From assembly GCF_003201775.1 (NCBI RefSeq), contig NZ_QJJZ01000014.1, forward strand, positions 62,001-126,000: DNA of 64,000 nucleotides, in the 5' to 3' direction. The notes beneath the pieces were generated by a model. It was not told where the DNA came from, did no database searches, and was given only the letters and a program-made list of their open reading frames with translations. This document shows positions 27,304 through 35,809 of the stretch, in pieces (position 1 is the first letter of the stretch; every line of letters begins with the position of its first letter). This DNA comes from Arenibacter sp. ARW7G5Y1 (GTDB taxonomy: Bacteria > Bacteroidota > Bacteroidia > Flavobacteriales > Flavobacteriaceae). Both the position numbers and the translations under genes were made by a program.

Positions 27304-28773
27304 CTATTTTTTAATCCCCAACTTTTGCAGATAAAAGGAGATGGCCCCAAATACGTCTTCGGAAATTCTGAAGCGATACAACAGGTAAAGATAACAAACG
27401 AGTATTGCCATACTCTTTAGTACTATGTTCACTACCGGGTGAAAAGTAAATGTTACAAAATAAAAAATAATCGATATTGTAAACAGCAACAATACTACCT
27501 TAAAGGTCTCTTTAGTGAAGGGCTGAATGTCAAATTTCCATTTAACAAAACCCAATTTTATAGTATTATAGATAAAGAAAGCCATAAAACTGGCAATGGC
27601 CGCACCATCCAGGCCATATTTTGGAATCAGCCAAAGATTTAATAAAATGGTCAGTATGGCCAAAGCAACCCCCATTAGGAGCAATGCCCTATAAAAGTCC
27701 GAATTGTACATGATAGCATTGTTATTTCCCAAAAGGGCATCATATACTCTCGCAAATCCAATTATAAAAACAATTACATACCCCCCGCGATAGGATTCGG
27801 GCAACAAATTGTACAGATCATTTAAATTGAGCACAATCAAAATAAATATGAGTCCAGACACTATAAACAAGGTAAGCGAGCTCTTTTGATATAATGTTTT
27901 AAGAGCCTTGATATCCTTTTTATGAAGTATATCCGCAGTTAAAGGGTAGGTGATGTTGTGCATAGACCTTGACGGAACGGCAATGACGGTCGCAATATAC
28001 CCGGCAACACTGTAATAGGCCACATTTTTAATCTCTATAAACTGATTGATCATTACTTTGTCTACCTCCAATAATACAATGGCGGCCGATCCACCCAAAA
28101 TAATCAGGGTGGCATAACCAATAATTTCACGGCTGTTGGCAGGAAAACCAAAATCCAGTTTCAATGGAAGCGTTCTTAAGGCATAGGCCTGCATTATAAT
28201 GGTTCTAAGGATATACATTCCAACCATCGCATTGAGAAAGGTAAGCACGGAAATCTGGTCCCAATAGACCAACAAAAGCAGAAACGTTACTACTATTCTG
28301 CTGAATACCTCTTTCATAAAATTCCCAAAAACCGATTTCATTTGAACCTTGGCCCAGGCGTAAAACACCTCAAAATAGGCCATTGCCACACCAATAATGA
28401 AAATGTGCCATACATACCCTTTTACTATTGGGTTCTCCTTGGACAAAAAATCACCAATGGCCTCATTGGCCAAATATGAAATGGCCCCAATAGGAACAAT
28501 AAGTATAAGAGGCAAGAAAACCATTAGGGTCAAAAAACTATTCTTAGTATTAAGTTCCTGGAAACCAGAATAGTATTTAACCATGGCATTTGGAATCCCA
28601 AATGCCAATAGAGGCATTAAAACAGAAGAGGCGGACAGTATTACATTGACCAAGCCAAAATATTCGTCCGATAAAAACCGTGTATAAAGAAAAAGAAGGT
28701 TCAATGCCCCTATGGCAAAGCCACCATAGGTAATCAAAGTATTGTTCAATGATTGTTTTAAGACTATTCCCAT
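27304..28773 (-). CDS. Polysaccharide/oligosaccharide flippase (Wzx-like, MATE/MOP superfamily)
   Basis: A 489-residue polytopic inner-membrane protein with about 12-14 hydrophobic segments from residue 10 to the C-terminus. The N-terminal stretch ITYGGFAIGALNLLFLYTRF and the LARFVYDALLGNNN-like loop fit MOP-superfamily lipid-linked oligosaccharide flippases. It would move a lipid-linked glycan across the inner membrane. It overlaps the upstream GT4 gene by 10 bases (its start lies inside that gene's 3' end), and is last in the DUF4834, YfhO, GT4, flippase operon. No Wzy or glycan synthesis cluster is nearby, so the glycan is unknown. Confidence 0.88.
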   Translation of the reverse strand: MGIVLKQSLNNTLITYGGFAIGALNLLFLYTRFLSDEYFGLVNVILSASSVLMPLLAFGIPNAMVKYYSGFQELNTKNSFLTLMVFLPLILIVPIGAISYLANEAIGDFLSKENPIVKGYVWHIFIIGVAMAYFEVFYAWAKVQMKSVFGNFMKEVFSRIVVTFLLLLVYWDQISVLTFLNAMVGMYILRTIIMQAYALRTLPLKLDFGFPANSREIIGYATLIILGGSAAIVLLEVDKVMINQFIEIKNVAYYSVAGYIATVIAVPSRSMHNITYPLTADILHKKDIKALKTLYQKSSLTLFIVSGLIFILIVLNLNDLYNLLPESYRGGYVIVFIIGFARVYDALLGNNNAIMYNSDFYRALLLMGVALAILTILLNLWLIPKYGLDGAAIASFMAFFIYNTIKLGFVKWKFDIQPFTKETFKVVLLLFTISIIFYFVTFTFHPVVNIVLKSMAILVCYLYLLYRFRISEDVFGAISFYLQKLGIKK

Positions 28774-30044
28774 GCCAAATACCTGGATAACTTTGCCGTT
28801 AATTCCTTTCTGTGATATTGTTCTACCGCTGCCCTAGGTAAATTCAATTGTTCCTTTTTATATTCTTGAAACCATTGTAACAGCGTACTTTTCAATTCAC
28901 TTAATTGATCATATGTATAGGTCCGCCCAGTATTGGATCGTGCTATAAGATCCCCAACCTCCCAGTGGGCAGGTCCCACACCCAAGATAGGCCTTTTTGA
29001 CGCCATATACTCAAATACCTTTCCTGGAATAATCCCCTGGGTTTCTTCGGAATCGATTTCTATCAACAGCAGTACTTGGGACTTGCCCTGATATTTCAAT
29101 GCTTCGTCATGCGAAATATAGCCCAATAATTTGGTATAGGATTGGAGGCCGTAAAAATAGATGCTTTCCAAAACATCCGAACTGATAACGCCGGCCAATT
29201 GCAATTTGAAACATTTTTTAAAATCGGGGTATTCCTGAATTAATTCTGATAAAGCTTTCCAAAGATTCGAGGGGTTCCTCCCTGTAAGCAGTGACCCTAT
29301 ATGGGAAATGGTAAAATCGACATCCAAAGCCACGGAACCGCCCAGGGTTGTATCATACCCATTGGTGATAACAGTAATAGGTTGTTGGGTTATATTGGAA
29401 AACTCCCGTCTTGTTGTATTACTGGTCACAATTATTTTATCTGCCTTATTAAGCACTAAGTGCTCCAGCTGTTTGTGCTTCGCCCGTGAAGCCTTGGTCA
29501 GTTTCATTTTTTTATGATAGCCTATCGAAGTCCACGGATCCCTAAAATCGGCTATCCATCTAATGTCGGTACTCTTTTTTAGTTCAAGGCCAATAAGATG
29601 CAGGCTATGTGGGGGGCCGGTAGTAATAACGGTTGCAATATTTTCTTTTTCAAGGACTTCCACCAAAAAACGAACTGATGGTTTTATCCAAAATTTTCTG
29701 GCATCAGGAATAAATAGATTTCCCCGTATCCATAACAACACTTTTTCTATAACCGATTGATTTTTGGAATTGATTATTCCGGCGCTGATCTTCTTGGTCT
29801 TTTTTTTGGAAAACAGCTTGGCAAAACCATAGGGTTCAAAAATAGGCCTCTTATATACTTTTATCCCTGCTGGTATTTCTTCCACCAAAGATGCATCCAT
29901 TATGGGATAATTGGGATTTTCCGGAATGTAGACAATGGGTTCTATTTCATAATCCCTTAGGTATTTCACAAATTTCAACCATCGCTGTACTCCAGGCCCC
30001 CCTGCCGGAGGCCAATAATATGTGATGATGAGCACCTTCTGCAT
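28764..30044 (-). CDS. GT4-family (group 1) glycosyltransferase
   Basis: A 426-residue GT-B glycosyltransferase. It opens with the donor-free lobe MQKVLIITYYWPPAGGPGVQRW, has the characteristic SXGP-like ITTGPPHSLHLIG segment, and ends in the second lobe with the ESEETQGIIPGKVFEYMASKRPILG-type segment carrying the E-x7-E donor site region. It probably adds a sugar to a lipid-linked glycan. The start is ATG in a TAATG overlap with the YfhO stop, and the flippase start lies inside its end, so it is tightly coupled to both. Confidence 0.9.
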   Translation of the reverse strand: MQKVLIITYYWPPAGGPGVQRWLKFVKYLRDYEIEPIVYIPENPNYPIMDASLVEEIPAGIKVYKRPIFEPYGFAKLFSKKKTKKISAGIINSKNQSVIEKVLLWIRGNLFIPDARKFWIKPSVRFLVEVLEKENIATVITTGPPHSLHLIGLELKKSTDIRWIADFRDPWTSIGYHKKMKLTKASRAKHKQLEHLVLNKADKIIVTSNTTRREFSNITQQPITVITNGYDTTLGGSVALDVDFTISHIGSLLTGRNPSNLWKALSELIQEYPDFKKCFKLQLAGVISSDVLESIYFYGLQSYTKLLGYISHDEALKYQGKSQVLLLIEIDSEETQGIIPGKVFEYMASKRPILGVGPAHWEVGDLIARSNTGRTYTYDQLSELKSTLLQWFQEYKKEQLNLPRAAVEQYHRKELTAKLSRYLAWE

Positions 30045-32479
30045 TAAGCCAATGGTTTTTTCCTAGAGGCCCAAAAAGCATGACCAATTCCAAAAAGGAA
30101 GACTATGATCAGGATAATGGAACTTGCCATGGTAATGTTACCACCAACCTTAATAAGGCTGGGTTCAAACTTAAACTCAATTTTATGTGTACCGGCAGGG
30201 ATTTCAAGTGCCCTTAGCACATAATTCACTTCAAAATGCTCTTTCAATGTACCATCTATATAGGCATTCCAACCATGTGGATAGTACATTTCGGAAAACA
30301 CGGCAATTCCGGGATAGGCATTTTTGGAACTGTAAGTTAAATGATTGGGCTTATATTGGATAAGTTCTATGGTAGATAAAGAATCTGTCTTGTAGTTAAG
30401 CTCATTCAAATCAGTAAATTTCGATTTATCAAAAACTGCCTTATGCTTCACATCCAAGGTATTCAATGCCATTATTTCATCATTGGCATTATAAACTGGC
30501 ACCAATTCGTCAATAAACCATGCATTGCCATTGGCATCGGGATTTAAGGCTGGATAATTTCTACCCTCCTCATCTTGCTGCACCACATATTTCACATTGA
30601 GCATGCTCAACACCCGAACATTGTTCTTGGAAATATGAAAGTCGAACAGTTCCTGAATTCCTGCCGGTTTGGCAGCGTGGTAACCCCAAATGGACTGGTG
30701 AAAATAGGCTGTACGGCCTCCTCCACCGATTTCGGAAGGGTCGTACACCCTAAAAATAGAGGTATCCTTGGCAATCTGCTTGTCCATTTCAGTTTCCTGA
30801 AAAGGTTCCAGCATTCTGCGCTGTGCTACAAAATCGTCTTCATTGACATAGCGCTTTGCAACCCCTACCAAATCCAACAATACAAGCCCCCCCAATAGAA
30901 GAATGACCAAATTTTGCTTTAACTTATTTTTCAAATAAAACCAAATCACCAAGGCAGCCAAGGCTACATAGATCAACGACCTAAAAATATCGGTGTTATA
31001 AACGGCCTTGCGGTCCGCTATAATCAAGGAAACAATGTCGTCCCCATAATACTGTCGATAGGTTTCATCACTCTGTCCGGTAAAACTGAACATTCCCTTC
31101 AGCAGGAAAAGAAGCACTCCGATTCCCAAGCTAATGAAAAGTGTTAATTTTAAGTCTTTTAGTTTCTTAGGGGTACCCTCTTTGGGTTCAAAAAGTTGTG
31201 CCAGGGCAAGGATGGCCAAAACGGGAACGCAAAGTTCCAGGATAACCTGAATGGATGACACCGCCCTAAATTTATTGTACAACGGAAAATAATCGATCAT
31301 TACATCTGTAAGCAGACCAAAATTTTTGCCCCATGACAACAGTAAAGCCATAATAGTACCCCCCAAAAGCCACCATTTTACCTTACCTTTTACCAAAAAT
31401 AGCCCTAGAACAAAGAGAAAGAACACCACGGCCCCAATATAGGCAGGAGCGGCAACAATAGGCTGGTCTCCCCAATACAATGGCAAAGCACTGGTGAAGT
31501 CCAATGCCTTGGTCCTGGAAATTCCATTCTCGGTCAAAAAGGCATAGGTTTTGGAATCGGCTCCCAGGTCCTCTCCACCAGACCCTCCGAACAGTCTTGG
31601 AACAAACAAATTCAGGGATTCCACGATACCATAACTAAATTGCGTAATGTATTCCCTATCCAGACCGGAACCGCTTTCTTTGGGCTCTCCATCGGGAGTT
31701 ATGGTAAGGTCCGATTTTCCTCTGGTACTCCAATCGGCATATTCCTTCGTAGCCATTAGACTTGTAGCATTGGCCGCTATTCCCAGCAACACGGCCAAGA
31801 CGAGGATTCCGACCGAGATACCAAAATGTTTCAATTTCTTTTTCTTAATGGCATCCACTAGATACACCCCTCCAAGGATAAGCACCAACAACATAAAGTA
31901 ATAGGTCATCTGGTAATGGTTGGCCCCTACTTCCAGTGCCATGGCAATGGCCGTAAGAAGGAAGCCCCAAAGATATTTCTTCCTAAAGACCAAGATAATC
32001 CCCCCCAAGAGCATGGGCATATATCCAATGGCATGTGCCTTGGCATTGTGCCCTACCCCCAAAATAATGATCAAATAGGTAGAGAAACCAAAGGCCAGTG
32101 CCCCCAATACCGCCAATTTATAATCTACCTTGAGGCAGCATAGCAAAATATAGAAACCGATAAGATATATAAAAAGATAATCCGCAGGCCTAGGTAAAAA
32201 CCGGATAACCCGATCCAACTTCTTTACATAATCGTGAGGATAATAAGCCCCCAACTGATAAGTGGGCATTCCGCCGAAGGCGCTATTGGTCCAATAAGGC
32301 TCTTCACCCGTTTTCTTTCGAAAATCATTTTGCTCCTTGGCCATTCCCGTAAACTGTACTATATCGGATTGCTCAATTACCTTACCCTGAAGAACGGGAT
32401 AGAAATATGCCAGGGCTACAATTACAAAAAATACGGTTACAAAAAAATGGATAAAAAAGGCTCTTAGACCGTTTCTCAT
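30044..32479 (-). CDS. YfhO-family membrane protein
   Basis: An 811-residue polytopic membrane protein of the YfhO (GT-C-like) family. About 12 hydrophobic segments lie between residues 8 and 520, with the first periplasmic loop after the initial helix carrying the family motif EEPYWTNSAFGGMPTYQLG. A large soluble C-terminal part (about residues 550-770) and a final helix follow. YfhO relatives are thought to be polyprenyl-phosphate-sugar-using glycosyltransferases that modify teichoic acids or other envelope polymers; in Bacteroidota the substrate is not defined. It overlaps the GT4 gene by one base and is 19 bases from DUF4834, forming one operon. Confidence 0.9.
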   Translation of the reverse strand: MRNGLRAFFIHFFVTVFFVIVALAYFYPVLQGKVIEQSDIVQFTGMAKEQNDFRKKTGEEPYWTNSAFGGMPTYQLGAYYPHDYVKKLDRVIRFLPRPADYLFIYLIGFYILLCCLKVDYKLAVLGALAFGFSTYLIIILGVGHNAKAHAIGYMPMLLGGIILVFRKKYLWGFLLTAIAMALEVGANHYQMTYYFMLLVLILGGVYLVDAIKKKKLKHFGISVGILVLAVLLGIAANATSLMATKEYADWSTRGKSDLTITPDGEPKESGSGLDREYITQFSYGIVESLNLFVPRLFGGSGGEDLGADSKTYAFLTENGISRTKALDFTSALPLYWGDQPIVAAPAYIGAVVFFLFVLGLFLVKGKVKWWLLGGTIMALLLSWGKNFGLLTDVMIDYFPLYNKFRAVSSIQVILELCVPVLAILALAQLFEPKEGTPKKLKDLKLTLFISLGIGVLLFLLKGMFSFTGQSDETYRQYYGDDIVSLIIADRKAVYNTDIFRSLIYVALAALVIWFYLKNKLKQNLVILLLGGLVLLDLVGVAKRYVNEDDFVAQRRMLEPFQETEMDKQIAKDTSIFRVYDPSEIGGGGRTAYFHQSIWGYHAAKPAGIQELFDFHISKNNVRVLSMLNVKYVVQQDEEGRNYPALNPDANGNAWFIDELVPVYNANDEIMALNTLDVKHKAVFDKSKFTDLNELNYKTDSLSTIELIQYKPNHLTYSSKNAYPGIAVFSEMYYPHGWNAYIDGTLKEHFEVNYVLRALEIPAGTHKIEFKFEPSLIKVGGNITMASSIILIIVFLFGIGHAFWASRKKPLA

Positions 32480-32498
32480 GGTTGGTTATGGTAAAAGG

Positions 32499-32762
32499 TT
32501 ATTCAATTTCCTCAAAATCTATATATTCTCCAACATTTTTTGAGCTATTCTTTTTGTTGGTCGTTTTCCTATCAATGATCACGTCACCAATTTGCTCTTC
32601 GGCTTTGGTTTGCTGCCCGGCAAAACCTTCAAATTTTTCCTTAAAATGTTCCTCCGTCTTCCTTGCTGCGTATCTGAACAATTTGGGAGCAAACCATTTG
32701 GCTAGAATTTTAAGCAAATAGTATACTAAGAGTACAATTAGTATCGTTTTTAAAAAACCCAT
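32499..32762 (-). CDS. DUF4834 family small membrane protein
   Basis: An 87-residue protein with one N-terminal hydrophobic segment (FLKTILIVLLVYYLLKILAKW) and a charged cytoplasmic-looking tail of Lys, Glu and Asp. The sequence is typical of DUF4834, a Bacteroidota-only family always seen with envelope genes. It is the first gene of the operon that continues with YfhO, GT4 and the flippase. TACTTTTG on the minus strand, revcomp near 32784-32791, matches a -7 element for the operon, with no clear TTG. Confidence 0.85.
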   Translation of the reverse strand: MGFLKTILIVLLVYYLLKILAKWFAPKLFRYAARKTEEHFKEKFEGFAGQQTKAEEQIGDVIIDRKTTNKKNSSKNVGEYIDFEEIE

Positions 32763-32850
32763 AATTAGTTGACAAATTTTATATCAAAAGTACAATTCTA
32801 ACGTTGTATTAATAGTGCAAAAGTCTTAAAATAATAATAAAATAGTACCT

Positions 32851-33927
32851 ATGGACTATAATGTTTCCAAGAAACGTCTAATGAAAATACTAATATTTGG
32901 AATATTCACCATTCCATTCGTTGCATTTTCACAATACACCGATGTCATCAATTCCAACCGACCAGGTTTGTCCGTAAGTGCATATGCCATAGGTACCAAC
33001 GTTTTACAGGCCGAATTTGGCGTTGCTTACGAACAACAGGACCATTCCAAATTAGAGACCGAATCCAATATTTTTGGAGCCGATCTTTCTTTGCGTTATG
33101 GCCTACTTTTTGAAACCTTGGAACTGAATTATGAAGGCACCTTCGACAATCAAAATAAAACCTACACCAACACAGGGGTAGAAATTAAGAACACCGATTT
33201 TTCAAGAAACAGAATCGGTTTAAAATATTTAATTTACGATCCTTTCAAGAATCCGGAAAATAACAAGCCCAATCTGTACAGCTGGAAGGCCAACTATGGG
33301 TTTAAACTTAAAAACCTTATCCCGGCCATATCGGTCTATGCAGGTGCCAATTTTGTTTTGGGCGACAATCCTTTTTACAGAGGTGAGCCAACAGTTTCCC
33401 CTAGGGTAATGGTAGCAACACAGAGTAGGCTCACGCCAAGGTTTGTACTTATTTCCAATATTGCCTATGACAGATTGGGAACGGATTTTCCGGAATGGAA
33501 CTACACGGTATCCCTATCCCATGCTTTTAGGGATCCCAAATGGAGTGTCTTTGTAGAAAACCAAGGCATAAAAAGTGATCGCTACTCCGACGTACTATTA
33601 AGAGGTGGTGTAGCCCATTTGTTAGGTGAGAATATGCAAGTGGACATGAACCTAGGGGCAAGTTTTAAAAATACGCCCAGTAGGATCTTTGCCACCATGG
33701 GGTTCTCCTATAGGATAGATATGCACAGGGACAAGGTGAAGGCCATAGAGGATCAAAAGGCTGGGGAAAATGGTGGTCCCATTAGCAAGAACGCCATGAA
33801 GAAAAAGAAAAAAAGCAAAAACAAAGGCCGTGGCGCTGAAGATATAGATTTGGGGCCTTCCAAAAAACAACTGCGAAAACTAAAGAAAAAGGAAAAGAAT
33901 AGGGACGATTCTGAAATTGATTTCTAA
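32851..33927 (+). CDS. Outer-membrane beta-barrel transporter-like protein with Lys-rich tail
   Basis: A 358-residue secreted protein with a signal peptide (cleavage near FVAFSQ). The body, from about residue 30 to 290, alternates hydrophobic and polar residues as in outer-membrane barrels and resembles the phenol-degradation MetA-like transporter family (opening SQYTDVINSNRPGLS). The last about 60 residues (from about 300) are an unusual Lys/Asp/Glu-rich extension with KKKKKS and KKEKN runs, ending in Phe. The TTG/ATG alternatives: ATG at 32851 is used; an ATG ten codons later would also give a signal peptide. It stands alone as a single-gene unit before the GNAT-like gene. Confidence 0.75.
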   Translation: MDYNVSKKRLMKILIFGIFTIPFVAFSQYTDVINSNRPGLSVSAYAIGTNVLQAEFGVAYEQQDHSKLETESNIFGADLSLRYGLLFETLELNYEGTFDNQNKTYTNTGVEIKNTDFSRNRIGLKYLIYDPFKNPENNKPNLYSWKANYGFKLKNLIPAISVYAGANFVLGDNPFYRGEPTVSPRVMVATQSRLTPRFVLISNIAYDRLGTDFPEWNYTVSLSHAFRDPKWSVFVENQGIKSDRYSDVLLRGGVAHLLGENMQVDMNLGASFKNTPSRIFATMGFSYRIDMHRDKVKAIEDQKAGENGGPISKNAMKKKKKSKNKGRGAEDIDLGPSKKQLRKLKKKEKNRDDSEIDF

Positions 33928-33995
33928 CAAAATAACTTTTGTACTTTTTCCTATAGATTAATATTGCTAATATTGAACCATACAAGAAATACGGT

Positions 33996-35114
33996 ATGGT
34001 TACTCTAAAAGAAGCAAAAACAAAATCGGAACTCAAAGAGTTCGTACAATTTCCATTTTCACTTTATAAGGATTCCCCTTATTGGGTCCCCCCTATTATC
34101 AAAGATGAACTGGCATCTTTTGACAAAAGCAAAAATCCTGTTTTTAAGGATGCCGATGCCTGGTTTTATCTGGCCTATAAGAACGATAAAATTGTAGGCA
34201 GGGTCGTAGCCATTATCAATAGATTGGAAGTAAACCAACAACAGCTAAAAAAAATGCGTTTTGGTTGGTTCGATTTTGTGGATGACTATGAAGTTACCGA
34301 GGAGCTGTTCAATAAGGTGGCAGAAATAGGAAAGGCCCATAAAATGACCTATATGGAAGGGCCTGTAGGGTTTTCCAATCTGGACAAAGTGGGGGTGTTG
34401 ACCGAAGGTTTTGATGAGATAGGCACCATGATTACCTGGTACAACCATCCGTACTATGTAAACCATTTTGAACGCTTTGGGTTCGTTAAGGAAAAGGAAT
34501 ACATGGAAAACAAATTCCCTTTTAGCAATGCGGAGCCCAAATTTTTTAAAAAGGCAAACGAACTGGTCCGAAAACGATATGGCGTAAAAGAATTAAACTT
34601 TACCAGAACCAAGGATGTAATGCCCTGGGCAGATAAGATGTTCGATCTTTTTAACGAGACCTATTCCTCACTATCTTCCTTTGTGCGCATTACCGATATC
34701 CAAAAAGAATACTTTAAGAAAAAATATATCAGTTTTATAAATCCCGAATATATCAAATTCATATTGGATAAAGATGATAAATTAATAGCGTTCGGGATTG
34801 TAATGCCATCCTTTTCCAAGGCCCTTCAGAAAGCCAAGGGAAAGTTGTTTCCCTTTGGCATTTTCCATTTGCTAAATGCGAAAAAAAACAGCAAAGAAGT
34901 TATATTTTATTTGATCGGGGTACTCCCTGAATACCAGAATAAAGGAGTTACTGCCGTTATGTTCAATGAATATTACAAGACCTTTAAGGCCAAGGGCATT
35001 GAAAAATGTGTTAGGACACCGGAATTGGAAGAAAATGTCGCCATTCGCCAGTTATGGAAACATTTCGACCCAAAAATATACAAGAGGAGAAGAACCTACA
35101 AAAAAGAGTTGTAA
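33996..35114 (+). CDS. GNAT-superfamily acyltransferase-like protein
   Basis: A 372-residue protein with an N-terminal conserved block (FPFSLYKDSPYWVPPII) and a C-terminal acetyl-CoA-binding GNAT-like fold: the beta strand LIGVLPEYQNKGVTAVM carries the Q/R-x-x-G-x-A-type pyrophosphate loop. The family (YghO-like and relatives) is widespread in Bacteroidota and often annotated as GTP cyclohydrolase, which the sequence does not support. The substrate is unknown. No signal peptide. A gap of almost 700 bases with inverted repeats follows it. Confidence 0.7.
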   Translation: MVTLKEAKTKSELKEFVQFPFSLYKDSPYWVPPIIKDELASFDKSKNPVFKDADAWFYLAYKNDKIVGRVVAIINRLEVNQQQLKKMRFGWFDFVDDYEVTEELFNKVAEIGKAHKMTYMEGPVGFSNLDKVGVLTEGFDEIGTMITWYNHPYYVNHFERFGFVKEKEYMENKFPFSNAEPKFFKKANELVRKRYGVKELNFTRTKDVMPWADKMFDLFNETYSSLSSFVRITDIQKEYFKKKYISFINPEYIKFILDKDDKLIAFGIVMPSFSKALQKAKGKLFPFGIFHLLNAKKNSKEVIFYLIGVLPEYQNKGVTAVMFNEYYKTFKAKGIEKCVRTPELEENVAIRQLWKHFDPKIYKRRRTYKKEL

Positions 35115-35278
35115 GTTGGGATCAATCCTAAAAGTTGTGTGTGAATTACAAAAACATATAATTTACTATCTCAAGTTTGTGTCCTGTTCATTTTTTGCAT
35201 CGCCCAAATGCGCAGCATTCATGAATACCATTAAAAATCAATAGACCAGCCGATGAATAAAAAACGACCAGGGCCGAA

Positions 35279-35305
35279 TAACCAAGGTACGGTGTACCTT
35301 GGTTA
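35279..35305. repeat. Perfect 12-bp inverted repeat with 3-base loop
   Basis: TAACCAAGGTAC, loop GGT, GTACCTTGGTTA: a perfect hairpin in the gap after the GNAT-like gene. No T-run follows, so it is not a typical terminator. Confidence 0.6.
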
Positions 35306-35490
35306 GGAGGAGCCAGCTGTAGCCCAGGCCAGGCTGATTTTAAATTTCTTTAAATCTACGCACTTTCCACGGCCCCGGCGTCCAGGCCGCTTTCACTTGG
35401 GTGAAATGCTCTATGGACACCTTCCACCTTCCAATGTGAAAACCACTTGATTTAATACGAAATCGAAGATTCACGAAAACCTATAAAAAA

Positions 35491-35531
35491 CCTGTCTGCC
35501 GACAAAGGCAGGCCTGTCTGCCGAAGGCAGG
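35491..35531. repeat. Tandem palindromic repeat units (REP-like), two copies
   Basis: Unit 1 reads CCTGTCTGCCGACAAAGGCAGG and unit 2 CCTGTCTGCCGAAGGCAGG; each is a GC-rich near-palindrome with a short A-rich loop. The same kind of unit occurs at 63009-63052, so this is a dispersed REP-like element of this genome. Confidence 0.7.
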
Positions 35532-35757
35532 CAATAATAACCACTTAAGTAAATTGAAAATAGGCCGGTTCTTTATTATGTCCACTCTAACATAGTGTCG
35601 ATAAATCATTACCCATTGAGGGCCCAGTTCAGAGGAGTCAAAAACACGGAATTCTTCCTAATTAGGCTACCAACAATATTTGTATAAACACAACAATTGG
35701 TCAAGACCCGTAAGTTGTCCTCAAGGGCCAAGTTTAAAACCATTACAACGCAAAACA

Positions 35758-35792
35758 AAAAAAGCCAACTTAAATAATAAGTTGGCTTTTTT
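35758..35792 (-). terminator. Terminator after the alpha-oxoamine synthase gene
   Basis: AAAAAAGCCAACTTA (35758-35772) and TAAGTTGGCTTTTTT (35778-35792) form a 15-bp arm including A/T tails around a 5-base loop. The hairpin lies directly past the minus-strand stop and is flanked by A/T runs in both directions, so it can work on either strand. Confidence 0.8.
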
Positions 35793-35809
35793 ATATTAAG
35801 TTAAATAAA

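Larger units (their letters stand above)
35115..35809. other. 695-base gap rich in inverted repeats, no gene
   Basis: I find no gene. It holds a 12-bp inverted repeat at 35279-35305, a short hairpin TTTCAC-TTGG-GTGAAA near 35390-35405, tandem palindromic repeat units at 35491-35531 and a terminator at 35758-35792. Base composition in the middle is GC-richer than the surroundings. Confidence 0.5.

Noticed and set aside
33996-35114. GTP cyclohydrolase
   Set aside because: This name is often used for the family, but the sequence shows a GNAT-type fold and none of the cyclohydrolase metal residues.
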